This document shows positions 12,035-23,318 of a stretch of 64,000 bases of DNA, piece by piece. The notes under the pieces were generated by a model that saw only the letters and a list, made by a program, of their open reading frames with translations, was not told the origin of the DNA and did not search any database. Position 1 is the first letter of the stretch. The number at the start of each line of letters is the position of its first letter. The stretch covers positions 2,170,001-2,234,000 of the forward strand of contig JAHRBS010000004.1 in assembly GCA_024305745.1 (NCBI GenBank), in the 5' to 3' direction. Both the position numbers and the translations under genes were made by a program. The DNA is from Polyporus tsugae. Its lineage: Eukaryota > Basidiomycota > Agaricomycetes > Polyporales > Polyporaceae.

Positions 12035-15000
12035 ATGGCTGCGGCCATGATGCTTAGGATGCTCGTGCTTACCTGCGGAATTGCACTTCTCCCGACCCTC
12101 ATCAATGTCCCACGTACTTATGCAGCTGCTATTCCTAGGCAAGACCAATCAATCGCGCTGGCCTTTGCAGAGGAAAACGCGCGGATTATACTTATGCTAT
12201 CAAATGCCTTCAACCTCCATCCTGCCGGCTCTAACCCCAACTCGGATTCGACCTCATCTGCATCCGCTTCACTTCCTTCGTCCTCGAACCAGTCGTCGAA
12301 CCCTTCGTCGGGATCTGATGCGATCCAAAGCATGCTGGAGCGCCGGCTCCCTCTGATTGTGGAAGACATTGTCCGGACTCCCAATGTGGGAGAAGTTTCC
12401 GACATTTCCGAATGGTAAGTTCAATGGTGACCATCCGTCGTGGAGATAAATGAGACGCTCACATAACGGTAGGATTTCGTCGCTTGGCGAAGACGGTAGG
12501 TGGCCTTCCTCCGAGGTCGACTACACTACTGGGTGCGATGGACGACGGGCAAACTGGTGTGTCTATCTTTGTCCCCTACTCTATGCTTGTTTCATGCTAA
12601 TCATCCTTGCGAAATTAGGCCAGCTGAGCTTCACTGGCAGCGGATCGGTAAATTCCCCACAACATAGCAGCATAGAGCAACAAAGTTTACCCAACGTATA
12701 TAGCCCTCATGGCTGCAGCTTGGCACGGCGGTATTGAGGGAGGAGACGAGTTCGTGAACAGCGCCTCTCTACTCGATGCGACTTCGCGCGCCATGCACTT
12801 CTGGTTCAAGAATGACTTCACTGTCGCCGACTGTCTTGGCGGGAAGTGCCATTGCAGCAGCTCCGGTTTCTGGAACTCGAACTGGTTCTCGAACGTGAGC
12901 CCTACTAGTCGCACAATTGCCTCCCCTATTGCCAATTCCGCTAACAAATTAACCACAGACGATCGCTATCCCAAGGCTAGTCGGCGAAAGCTGCCTCCTC
13001 ATCGGTGCGGAGAACCTCAGCGAATCGCAGGTGGATAGCTGCACGCACATCCTCAGACGTTCTGCTGCGACTCTGGAAAACGGCGTACCCGGCATTGGCC
13101 AAATGACCGGTGCGAACACTCTCGATATCGCCAAAATTAGCGTCGACTTGGGTCTGTTGACGAAGAACAACAAGGCGATCACCGATGCGTACACTGCCGC
13201 GCACCACGAGGTCGTCATTCAGCCCGCCATCGAGGTGGACGGTATCAAGGCCGACGGCAGCTTCACCCAGCACGGAGGTGTTCTGTACAACGGCAACTAT
13301 GGGAAGGATTAGTGAGTCGAAGTTGGGTAGTCAACATCCGGAGCTGTGAGGCTGACCGGCTTCACAGCGCGAACGATGTACTCGCTCTGGAGATCATTGC
13401 TGCTGGCACGAAGCACTCTGCGCAGGCCTCCCATAGCGGCGCCCTCTCCCAGAAGGCGTTGGAGAACCTTCTTGATGCCGACCAGTGGATGATGTACCGC
13501 AACGTCAAGACCGGTGTTGCCCACTGGGACTTCGTAAACACACTCTCGCCTCTCAGTCTGAGCATACGCTGAACGTGGCGATGTACAGAGCGTTTTGAAC
13601 CGGATGATCAGCTTTCCCGTGGCTGATGACCAGTATGTTGCCACATTTGCTAGTCTTGGGGACATGTCTCATCGCGTCATGTGCAGAGCGACTGGCAGTA
13701 TCGACATCAGCGCCTCGCACATTCAACAACTCGGAAGTGAATGGAACTCTCAGACCCTCCAGGCTATTGCCAGCAATATCGCAGCTTCTAGCGATAATGC
13801 CAATCTTGGTGACCTCCAAGGAAACCGCATGTTCTATGCCAATGACTACATGGTACGGCCTCCAGACATCTCAGGAGCTCTCAAAGAAGACGCTAATCTG
13901 CCTTGGTGCATAGGTCCATCGCGGCAGCGGTTACGTGACCACGCTCAAGATGTTTTCGTCGAGGACCCTCAACACCGAGTGTATCAACGACCAGAACGTA
14001 CGTGATAATTTGAACAAATTGCTGTAGTTTTTAACCTATAACTTCCGCCTCTAGCCCTTCGGTTTCCACTTGTCAGATGGAACACTCTATACGTACATGG
14101 AGGGTACCGAGTACAGCGACATCGCCGGTGCTTGGGACTGGAACCTCGTCCCCGGCATCACGACGAACTACGCTGCAACGAAGCTCTCCTGCTCCCACAC
14201 TCAATTCTCGTCTGACGAAGCATTCGTGGGCGGTGCATCTGACGGCAAGGTCGGTGCCGCCGCTATGCGCTATATGAACCCCGCCACAGGCTCCCTCAGC
14301 TTCCAGAAAGCATGGTTCTTCCTCGACGACGACGTCCAGCACGTCATGGTCGCCACCGTCCACACCACCTCGGGTGATGCTCACCCCGTCATCTCCGTTC
14401 TTGACCAGAAGCGGCTGAACGGCGCGGTCGTTGTTGACGGCCAGGAGATCTCAACGGGGGGCAACTTCTCCGACGCGACCTCGCTCTGGCACGACAACGT
14501 CGGCTACACGTTCGACAGGCAGCCGCTCTCCGTCAGCTCCGGCTCCCGCGAGGCCGACTGGGGCTCCATCGGCATTTCGAAGGTCGCCGACACCCCCGTC
14601 AACCTCTTCTCCGCGTGGCTCGTCCACGGCTCGGGCTCGGACCTGTCCGTGCCCGTCGCGTACACGACCTACCCCGCTGTCAGCCAGGACGACTTCGCCG
14701 CGAAGAGCTCGAAGACGAGGCTCACGACGATGCAGAACGACAAGAGCATCTCTGCCGTCTTCGACGAGGCGAACCAGACCGCCATGCTCGTCTTCTGGAA
14801 CAAGAATGGTGGCTCTACCACTTTCACCCCCTCAGGCAAGGACGCGATCACCGTCAAGAGCTCTGGTGGTTCAATTGTCATATATAAGCTCAATGATGAC
14901 ACCGTCACCGTGTCCGACCCATCTCAAACTCTCAATACTTTGCACCTCTCGATTATGACAGGCGGAGCACAAGCGCGCACACTCGATGTGGACTTGCCCC

Positions 15001-15041
15001 AAGGTGGAGAGGCAGGGAAGAGCGTGACTCAGACGCTTTGA
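12035..15041 (+). CDS. Secreted polysaccharide lyase family 8 protein, copy 2
   Basis: Predicted 827 aa from ten exons: join(12035..12414,12473..12556,12619..12647,12704..12894,12959..13311,13368..13533,13589..13632,13687..13852,13914..13997,14055..15041). A signal peptide (about residues 1-30) is followed by a Ser/Asn/Pro-rich linker (about 67-100) instead of the acidic valine tract of copy 1. Catalytic-type residues are kept: Asn about 224 in NSNWFSN, His about 333 and Tyr about 342 in QHGGVLYNGNYG. The DADQWMMYRNVKTGVAHWDF segment and the C-terminal beta domain (GYVTTLKMFSSRTLNTE) match copy 1. Exons of 44 and 166 bases are identical in length in both copies. This copy has two extra introns, one inside the ANW/PAELHW region and one before PFGFHL. 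The upstream ATG at 12035 was chosen; ATGs at 12050 and 12053 would only shorten the signal peptide. Confidence 0.93.
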
Positions 15042-15221
15042 TAAAGCATTGGATGTCTACTTTTTGCTAGTAGATATACATACCACTAACCTAACTTATT
15101 AACTTTGTTATCGCATCAAAGGTTTGGAGTTTGGAGAGATAACCGCATAGTACAATGGGGCATGAAAGCATCATGATTGTGTACTGACACACGACATACA
15201 ACGTACAACAACTTCACGAAA

Positions 15222-16178
15222 TCAGAATGCGGCCGGTTGCTCGAAGGACTGCTGGAAGCCCTCCTGGGGGGCGAACGCAGCGGGTTCCTCCGCAGCAGGG
15301 GCGGGGGCAGCAACGACAGCGGGTTCGCGCTGCTCGGACGTGGGCTCGCCCACGATTTTGTCGAGAGGAGGCTCGAGGATCTGGACAGAGTCGGGGAGGG
15401 GCTTGCGGGGGCCGAGCTGACCTTCGGGATCCCAGCCCTTCATGCTGAAAGTGGGCATCAATTAATATCGGCCTGAAGACCGAGAACGCCAGCAATACGC
15501 ACATCTTGACCTTGATGCCAAGGACACCCTGACGGAGCATGACGTGCCTGACGGCATAGTCGACGAACTCGATAGCGGGCTGACCGGAGTGGATCATGAA
15601 ACCGTCGGTGAACTTCATGGACTTGGCACGGGCAGCACGGAGCTTGCCGGAGACGACAACCTCGCAACCCTTGGCACCAGACTCCATGACGAAACGGAGG
15701 ACACCATAGCAAGCACTAGAAAATGATGTTGGGGGCGATCGAGAGGAAACTTGGTTGATATGTGCTTACCGGCGGACAGCAAGGCCACCAAGGAGCTTGT
15801 AGCGGAGAGACTCGCACTGGGCGATAGCAGAGAGACCACGGTACTGGACCTTCTCGGCGTAGAGCTCGAGGGAGTTGTCGGGGAACTTGAAGCGCTTCTG
15901 GACGAGCGCGGTGAGCTCGCGAATGCGGCGACCCTTCTCACCCAAGACCTCCTGGGTGTGGGTAGCGCGGATGATGATCTGAGGGAAAGATAGAGTCAGG
16001 AACAAGCCTTGGGCTACGTCGTCGGGAGCTTGCTCACCTCAGTGCGAGCATGGGTCACCCGGACATCGCAACCAGAGTAGCCCTCCTCGGAGAGTTCGCG
16101 GGTGAAGAAGTCGTTCAACTCGGCGCGGAAGACACCGTCAGCGACAAACTTGCGCTTCTTGCTGATTTGGCTGGTCAT
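15222..16178 (-). CDS. RPS3: 40S ribosomal protein uS3
   Basis: Predicted 261 aa from four exons: complement(join(15222..15444,15503..15715,15770..15978,16038..16178)). uS3 sits at the mRNA entry site of the small ribosomal subunit. The N-terminus [17 protein letters not shown], the KH-domain motif [16 protein letters not shown] and the block [20 protein letters not shown] are diagnostic. The C-terminal tail is Ala/Pro/Glu-rich, as usual. The gene converges on PL8 lyase 2, with only about 180 bases between stop codons. Confidence 0.98.
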
Positions 16179-17077
16179 TTTTAGGGGGTTGTAGACTGGC
16201 AAGAAGGGGAAGCGTGGTGAGCGTGGATCCAGCGTCATCCGATTGAGGGTAGGTCCATCCATCCCGTCGAACGGTGTGTTTGCACGCGATATCGACCCAG
16301 TGTGGTCAGGACGTCCATCAGGACGGCCAAAAATGCTCACCTTGTGAGGATTCTTGACGGTGGACGCGCCGAGGAAGGCTCTTGAGGCGTTGAGGACGGG
16401 GACGAGCTCTGCAGCCAAATCTTGGATCGGACAGCGCTTCTGTATCCGGAAGGTAGTTCTCAGGGGTTGTCGGGCGTCTGAGCCGAGGATAAATTTCGAA
16501 GGGGCGTCCGATGGTGTCTCTCTGCTTGTCACCTTCCCTGCAGCGGCTCAGCTTCTCGTTTACTCACCCCCCCTCGGCAGCTGTAGCTTAATGGGCGGCG
16601 AGGGCTCCCTCAGACAGGTGAGTATCCGTTCTAGTTGGCCCTGTCTATCCTTTTTATTTCCTGCTATGAAGAGTGTTGTGTTTCAACCATCCTGGCACCT
16701 CTTAGTCGAATCGAGGCCTTGCTACACGAGCTTTGCTCCGCTTGGTTTCGCTGACATAAATGACCTTCTGAGCTTTCGTCTTGTTCGGCATCTCTCCCTG
16801 TTATCGCTTCGACTGACTGCTATTTTTTTCAAGGTTCGCTTCGGGTGGGAGCCTCTTCGGTCGGGCCTTCAACGTTGAAGGCTGTAGGGTAGCGATAAGG
16901 GGTTTCAAGTGTATGAACTCCTTTGTTAGCTCAATCGTGCTCACGGTACATGTCCCTGTTCGTGTGCGCATGAGAACTAGACTACGACATAAATATGACA
17001 ATCTGCAGCTATCTCTTGAACCCTCGTGCCGCTGTGCTCTCTTGCACCTCGCATCTCCTCGTGCCTCGCCCACAGCT
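16179..17077. other. Divergent intergenic region between RPS3 and amidase 2
   Basis: About 900 bases. A 174-codon plus-strand open frame (16354-16878) and an overlapping minus-strand frame extend into it but show no protein-like composition. They are taken as leader and promoter sequence, possibly including a leader intron of RPS3. Confidence 0.5.
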
Positions 17078-19281
17078 ATGTCCTCCAAGACCTGGCGAGA
17101 CCTCGCCCACGCGAAGAGGCTAAGGCAGCAGGATGCAATTCCCCCTGCTTGGAAGCTGACTTCACCTCCTGAAACCAGCGTCCTCGACGTCCGACCATTC
17201 CCAGAATCCCCTCAGTGTGGGGTGCTCACGGGCCGTGAGATTGAGATAACGAATACGACCGAAGTCGATGTCCTCCTGAGCAACCTCGCCACGGCGAAGT
17301 GGTCCTCGGAGGAGGTGACGAGAGCCTTTTACAAGCGGGCGATCATTGCACACCAGCTGGTTCGCATCCACTTTGTTTATCGGCCGTCTGCCTGTGCTCA
17401 CTAACGCTCAGGTTAATTGTCTAACCCAAATATTCGTGGACCGTGCTATCGAGCGTGCCAAGGAACTCGACAAGTATTTAAAGGACACCGGCAAGACGTA
17501 CGGGCCTTTGCACGGTCTTCCCATCTCGCTCAAAGACCAAGTCCGCATCAAAGGTTTGGAAGCTACGCTTGGTGAGGATCCCGTGCCTTTCCCCTGCTTT
17601 TCACTTTCTGGAACGGTAGCCCCCACCCAATCCCAGGTTATACCTCATGGGTTGGGAAGTACTCCGACGACGACGCGGCCCTGACGAAGGTCTTGTACTC
17701 TTGCGGTGCTGTCCCGTTCGTCATGACGAATGTCCCACAAACACTCATGGTATGTTCCTCATGGATAGACGGGGCTTGAATAGAGGTACTAAGCAAGCCC
17801 TAAATTCCGCAGTGGCCGGAGACTTACAACCTCATCTACGGTCGCACCGTCAACCCAGCCAACCGCACGCTCACGTCAGGAGGTTCCTCGGGCGGCGAAG
17901 GCGCCCTCATCGCCATGAAGGGCAGCCCTCTGGGCGTCGGGTCCGACATAGGAGGGTACGTCCCTTGCCCTGCGCACTATTCCCCTTATCGCACAGGACT
18001 GCTTCCTCTTCTCGACTTCCTCCTGACGCCCGCCCACACAGGTCAATCCGCTACCCCAGTGTCTTTAACGGGCTCTACGGCTTCCGCCCCTCGTCCACCC
18101 GCATCCCCTACAGCGGCGCCTTGAACACGCTCGAGGGAATCGACAGCGCCCCGTCCGTGCTCGGCCCGCTCTCCAACAGCCTCTCGGGCGTCAAGGCGTT
18201 CCTCAAGGCCGTCATCGGCAGCGAGCCCTGGCTGCTCGACCCGCTGTGCATCCGCAAGAAGTGGGACGAAGACGCGTACAGGCTCGCGGACCGCGGGGAC
18301 GGGAGGCAGCTCTGCTTTGCGATCATGGCGGACGACGGGAACGCCATACCGCACCCGCCGATCCAGAGGGCACTGAAGATGGTCGAGGCGGCTTTGGTCG
18401 CTGCGGGGCATAAGGGCAAGTCAACTACTGTCCACCCAAGAAAGGATGTGGTTAACATAATAATTGGCCCGCAGTGGTTCCGTGGAAGCCTCACAAGCAT
18501 GAGCAAATTTACTACAACCTCGTATGTACCCAACCTGACCCCACTATCGGCTTCCTACTAAAGGATCCTCTAGAGCAAAATTTGGATGGCCGGTGCAGCC
18601 GAGGACATCAACGCCGTCCTCAGCCAGACCGGCGAGCCGCGCCTCACGACCATGGCCCCAGAAGGCTCTCCCGCCATCGACGTCGGGGTGTCCTACACGC
18701 CCAGCATCTCTGCCTACCAACTCTGGCAGCTCCAAAAGGCGCGCACGACCCTGCGCGAGGAGTATCTCGCCGCCTGGCGCGCCAGCGTGGCGTATACGGG
18801 AACAGGCCGTCCGGTCGATGCAATCATTGCACCCGTTGCGCCGCACGCAGCATCCCCGCATGGGAAGACGCCGTGAGTCTATCGTTGGCTCCACAAATGA
18901 AATGGCAGTAACCCCGATTGATGGGGGTTCTATAGGATCTCGATGTACAGTGCGGTGTGGAACTCGCTCAACTACCCTTGCTGTATCTTCCCGGTAACCA
19001 GCGTCGATCCTATCCAAGACCCAGCGCAGCCTCGTGCCGAGTATTTGGGCAAGGCAGACAAACTCAACTGGGAGATGTGTGGGTACCTTCTGTGTTCCAG
19101 TGTCGCGCATATAGTGCTGAGAGCCGTCGCTGCTTCAGACCATCCAGAGACGTTCGAAAATGCTCCCGTCGGATTGCAGCTGGTGGGGCAAATGCTGGAG
19201 GAAGAGGCTGTCCTTGCCATGGCTGAGATCGTCGACATGGCCCTCAAGGCATACTCAAATGTGACGAAGGCGAAGTTGTAG
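17078..19281 (+). CDS. Amidase-signature enzyme, copy 2
   Basis: Predicted 567 aa from nine exons: join(17078..17359,17412..17571,17637..17749,17813..17955,18042..18415,18475..18521,18574..18872,18936..19078,19139..19281). The triad is seen as Lys about 135 (LPISLKDQ), cis-Ser about 211 (GGSSGGE) and Ser about 234 (GSDIGGSIR). Exons 2 to 8 have the same lengths as in the first amidase (160, 113, 143, 374, 47, 299, 143 bases), so the genes are clear paralogues. Intron 5 begins with GCAAGT, a GC-AG intron; the first copy has GTAGGT there, and only this choice gives the frame AAGHK-VVPWKPHKHE. The start MSSKTWRDL was chosen over upstream in-frame ATGs because it aligns with copy 1. The substrate is unknown. 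Confidence 0.9.
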
Positions 19282-19362
19282 TCCCCCGACGTAGCATTTC
19301 ATTGATGTATGAGTATACTCCGTGGAAGTGAATGAAATTGTCGTGATGAAAGCATGTAGCTT

Positions 19363-21054
19363 CTAATGGCGTGCCTCGTTTACGAAGATAGCTGCACCAC
19401 CCATGCCGCTCCCAATGCACATGCTCGTGCAGAGTAGGGGAGCGTTCCTTCGGCGCAGTTCCGCGAGGCCAGTGACAACTTGACGGGTGCCGGCTGCGTG
19501 TCATAGCTGTGATTTAGGATGTTTCCAGACCTGAACCACTTGAGAGTACTCACTCATTCCCAAGGGGTGGGTAAGCGCGATGGAACCACCACTGTGAAAG
19601 AATCAGCCGCCGTTCGAGTCGATTTATTGATTGCAAGGGGGCACTCACTTAGGGTTGATCTTCTCAATGGGAATCTCAAGCTGCTCGACGCAATATGCGA
19701 ACTGGGACGCGAAGGCTTCATTGATCTACCAAACCCAAGATGAGCATTCCCTCCCCCAAATCAGGTAGGACAACACATACCTCCCAGACATCAATGTCCT
19801 CCTTCGACAAGCCTGTCCGTGCAAGAAGCTTCGGTATAGCCGCCGCCGGCGAGATACCCATATAGCGCGGTTCAACGCCCACGAACGCGCTGGCGACGTA
19901 TTTGCCGACTACATCCCAGCCTTCCTTCTCCGCCCTTGCGCGCGTCGTGAGGATGCAGAGAGCAGCACCGTCGCCAACACCGCTCGAGTTGCCTGCGGTC
20001 GAAGCACCGTCTTCCAAAAACACCGGCTTGAGCTGAGCGAGCGATTCGAGGGTGACCCCTGGTCGGACGGTGTCGTCCACTGAGACGACAGCGCCTCGGA
20101 GCTCAACGGGAAGGATTTCCTCTGCGAAGATGCCCTCTGAGACTGCCTACATTCGTGAGTCCCGCTTGAGTGGGCGTGGCATAGGACACGTAAATCTGGC
20201 TCACCTTAGAAGCACGGGTGTGAGATATCAAAGCGTACTCGTCTTGCTTTTGGCGGGACACATTGTATGCACGTGCGACCATCTCCGACGTCCATCCCAT
20301 AGGCTTCATTGCGGAAATGAGGATGCAGTCAGACACCGCTCTTATGCTGCTTACCTGAACACAATCGTGTGCCTGCCCATTCTCTGATATTGCGGGGACG
20401 ACTTCAGGGCTGGGACGGGGGCTGAACGATTGTACTCGCTGAGTCTCTGAATCCGTATCAAAGATGATGCAGTAAGACTTACTTGAGGGACATGCTCTCC
20501 GCACCAACTGCCATCCCGAGCTCAATCTGCCCGCCCCGGATCGAGTTGGAGACATTCACAATTGACTGCAGTCCGGAGGAACAGAGCCGGTTGACGGTCG
20601 AAATGGGGACTTCGACAGGTACCCCCGCAGCAATGGCCGCTGCACGCGAGACGTACAAAGGGGAGGGCGGGTGACATGTCCCTGGGGGGTTGGTCAATAT
20701 TTGCCCTCCGACCTGTGCGTTGTGTTAGGCACTCACCGACGCAGATGTCCTCAAGCAATGCGGGATTGAGCTTGGTCTTCTCGAAGGTGGCCTAACGAAA
20801 CGAAACGATGAGTCTGGGGCAGAAGAGACCCCACGCTGCACTGCCAGCACCTTGAAGAGAGCATGGAGCAGCTCGTCGACTGGGACATCTTTGAGTTGAC
20901 CCTTCTTGGCTCGTCCAAGAGCCGTCCTCTTCGCGAACGTTATGACGACATCATCCGGTCGTTTCGCCAAGATATCCGGACGACCTTTGAGCTGGGTAGC
21001 GTATCCGCGAGCGAGAGAGCGCACAGGGTAGCGAGCTGTCAGTCTGGAAAGCAT
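19363..21054 (-). CDS. 3-ketoacyl-CoA thiolase (acetyl-CoA acyltransferase)
   Basis: Predicted 411 aa from nine exons: complement(join(19363..19493,19554..19591,19649..19725,19781..20146,20205..20303,20355..20421,20483..20681,20737..20791,20851..21054)). The enzyme cleaves 3-ketoacyl-CoA with CoA in the last step of beta-oxidation. The acylated Cys (about 120) is in STVNRLCSSG, the conserved His (about 364) in ALTHPLG, and the second Cys (about 394) in CIGSGMGGAA. The N-terminus MLSRLTARYPVRSLARGYAT is Arg-rich, free of acids, and looks like a mitochondrial presequence. No clear PTS2 or C-terminal SKL-type signal (the end is NEARH) is seen. A cytosolic or peroxisomal acetyl-CoA acetyltransferase is less likely but not excluded. 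Confidence 0.9.
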
Positions 21055-21403
21055 GTACGGTTATGAAAGTCGAGGAGAAAGACGTGGTGGACCATGGTGG
21101 GATGATATATACTAGCACGGAGCTTACAGAACTGCTGCTGTAACCTGGCTGTTGTTCCCCACACTCTCCTTCGCGCTAGATCCATTACCCGATCCCCATG
21201 ACCCGCACACATGACCACGCGCGACTTAAGCACAGGTAAATCATTTCATACAAGGAGCTCTGTAGTGGGCTATGTACAATAACAGCATTACACAAGCAGC
21301 ACAAAGCAGACAACACCACAGCAAGGTAAGTATATAGGGAAAGCAAGATGTTCAGATCGGAAGCATCCTAGATCATCACGGCAGCAATAAAATCGCTCGA
21401 GGT
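21055..21403. other. Intergenic: promoter side of thiolase, 3' side of SRA gene
   Basis: About 350 bases between two minus-strand genes. No gene or repeat was recognised. Confidence 0.5.
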
Positions 21404-22985
21404 TTACTGCTCATCGGTAGTAGGGCCATCGGTCTCGCCCGACCTTTTCGCGTTATCGGTAGCCTTGTCGTCGACGTCTTCGTCGCTCTCGACAGCCTCC
21501 GACTCGTCTTTGGCGTCGTCCGCATTTTCTATATTACCGTCGCTGTCCTCTTCGTTGTCATCGCCCTCCGCACCCCGGAAAGGCGGTTGTCCAGACATGC
21601 GCTGTCCCAATATCCCTCAGCCCTCGCTGCCCACGAGACAAGAGGTAGCACTTGCCTTGAATGCGAACTTGCAGACTTTGAAGCCATGAAGGCCGGTTGC
21701 CATATAGGCCTACAAACTACATTGTTAATTAAATTGAAGAGACGGTTAAACGCATGGATCATCCGCACGTCTTCGACGGTGTACAACCCGTCGTAGCGGT
21801 AGCCTTCCGCGGGGCCATAAACGGAGTCGAGCTTGTATCCACGGATCACGCGCACAGGCTTCTTTGTCTCGCAGGATCTCTGCGGCAGCCATTATTAGCC
21901 AACTGAACGGAAGTAGGACTGGAAGGAACGGAATGTACTTTGAGCGAAGCGTTGAAATTGTTCTCAAAGGTCTGGTCGCAGCTTTGAGGTGCTGTCCGCA
22001 ACTGCCATGAGACTCAAGGTCAGACCCAAGCGTACGAAGAACGTAGAGAATGAACCCACATTCTTTGGTTTGTCCTTTGTACCCTTCAGATCACGGCCGC
22101 CTGATTAATTCCGCTCAGCGGCTTGAGCTTGCATCTAACATACAGACTAGCGTACCTGAACCAGTGAAGGTGCTGGGCAATAGTGAGTTGTGCGCTAGAG
22201 ATCACAGGTAAAGTTGGGACGCACAACGCCTCTCCCTCGTCGATATCGTCCTCGTAGCCACCTGACAATGCCACGGAGTACGCGCCTTGAGGGCCAGGAG
22301 CAATACCCGCGACCCATGGCCTAAGATAAAACAGTGAGCATGCCACGCCTGCCATCAGACAGACAACGAAACATACGCGTGAATGGCGTCCTTGCTACAC
22401 GCCTCGCTGTTATCTTGTCAACACGGGTCGTAATCCATAAGTGGTCGCGCCACGCACCGTGTCTCCCACCACGAACCGACAGGTATACCGGGTATGGAAC
22501 CATACGACTTCCTCGAAGTAGCTCAGTTCCCACCCATCTCGGTACCCAACCAACCACATACGAAGCACTCACGGGTCGTGCTTCCTGATCATAACTTCTC
22601 TTGGAGCACCCGCCATGCCAGCCCGCCGCACACTCGCGCTGACCACCCGGGGGAGAGCGCGAGCCGCGGCAGTCCCATGTTCCCCATCGTTGGTATAGTT
22701 GGTCTCCTTGCCTCTGTTCCGCGCGCTCCGCCTCAGGCCCTCCACGTTCCCGTCTTCGCGCTGTACCTTGGCAGCCTTCTTAGGAGGCTCTTCGACGTTC
22801 TCCTCGCCATCTGAAGTTGGTTCCTCCCGCGGTACACCGCGTTTCTTGGACGGGTCGGCCTTGCGCTTTTTCTGTGGCTTCTTCGTGGGCAGAAGCGGGG
22901 TACTAATGCCCAACGTAGCAAGTTTTGCTCGCGCCAGAGCTATGTTTGCCAGTCGCTGTTCGTCATAGCTCAACTGTGCGGGCAT
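21404..22985 (-). CDS. SRA-YDG domain protein (putative methyl-DNA reader)
   Basis: Predicted 354 aa from ten exons: complement(join(21404..21601,21656..21709,21769..21879,21939..22001,22060..22100,22156..22172,22225..22320,22377..22394,22458..22511,22573..22985)). The SRA domain is assembled in order: YGSIPGIPVGSWWETR, HAPWVAGI, YSVALSGGYEDD, GRDLKGTKDKPKN, LRTAPQSCDQTFENN, PVRVIRGYKLDS, RYDGLYTVED, KVCKFAFKRMSGQPPF. SRA domains of the UHRF1/SUVH type bind 5-methylcytosine. There is no RING, PHD or SET domain. Instead the N-terminus (about 137 aa) is basic and the C-terminus is a long acidic tail. Two exons are only 17 and 18 bases. Intron 9 is a GC-AG intron (GCAAGT at 21655-21650). A nuclear role in reading or protecting methylated DNA is an inference from the family. 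Confidence 0.9.
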
Positions 22986-23318
22986 TATGGAGGACGAAGA
23001 GAAACAGGACGGAGGGAAGGACTGGGAGGGAAAGGGATGAACGCGTCTTGCCAGTGGCAGTTGGCTCCCATCTGAACTCGACGCTTGAATGGTCCACGTG
23101 ATCCTGTATCCAACTCGCGACAATCGGACGGCCTCTGTGCAGGCAGGGCTAGCAGTGGCACACAACCCACGGTGATAAGATGCATGCATGTATTCGTACG
23201 GGGATGATGATATGCAACAGTGATACAGTGGTCATATTCCCTAAAAGTCCGAAGAACCTTCCTTTACCAGCTCGTCAATTCGGCACGCGTTTGTGCATGC
23301 GAGAGTCCCTCACGGCTC
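22986..23318. other. Intergenic between SRA and CCCH genes
   Basis: About 330 bases, promoter side of the SRA gene and 3' side of the CCCH gene, both on the minus strand. Nothing else is seen. Confidence 0.5.

Noticed and set aside
16556..16600. Stretch resembling a tRNA start (GGCAGCTGTAGCTTAATGG)
   Set aside because: No matching acceptor stem, anticodon arm or T-loop follows, so it is not a tRNA.
16354..16878. 174-codon plus-strand open frame upstream of amidase 2
   Set aside because: Overlaps the 5' region of RPS3, with no motif, signal or sensible composition. More likely leader sequence.
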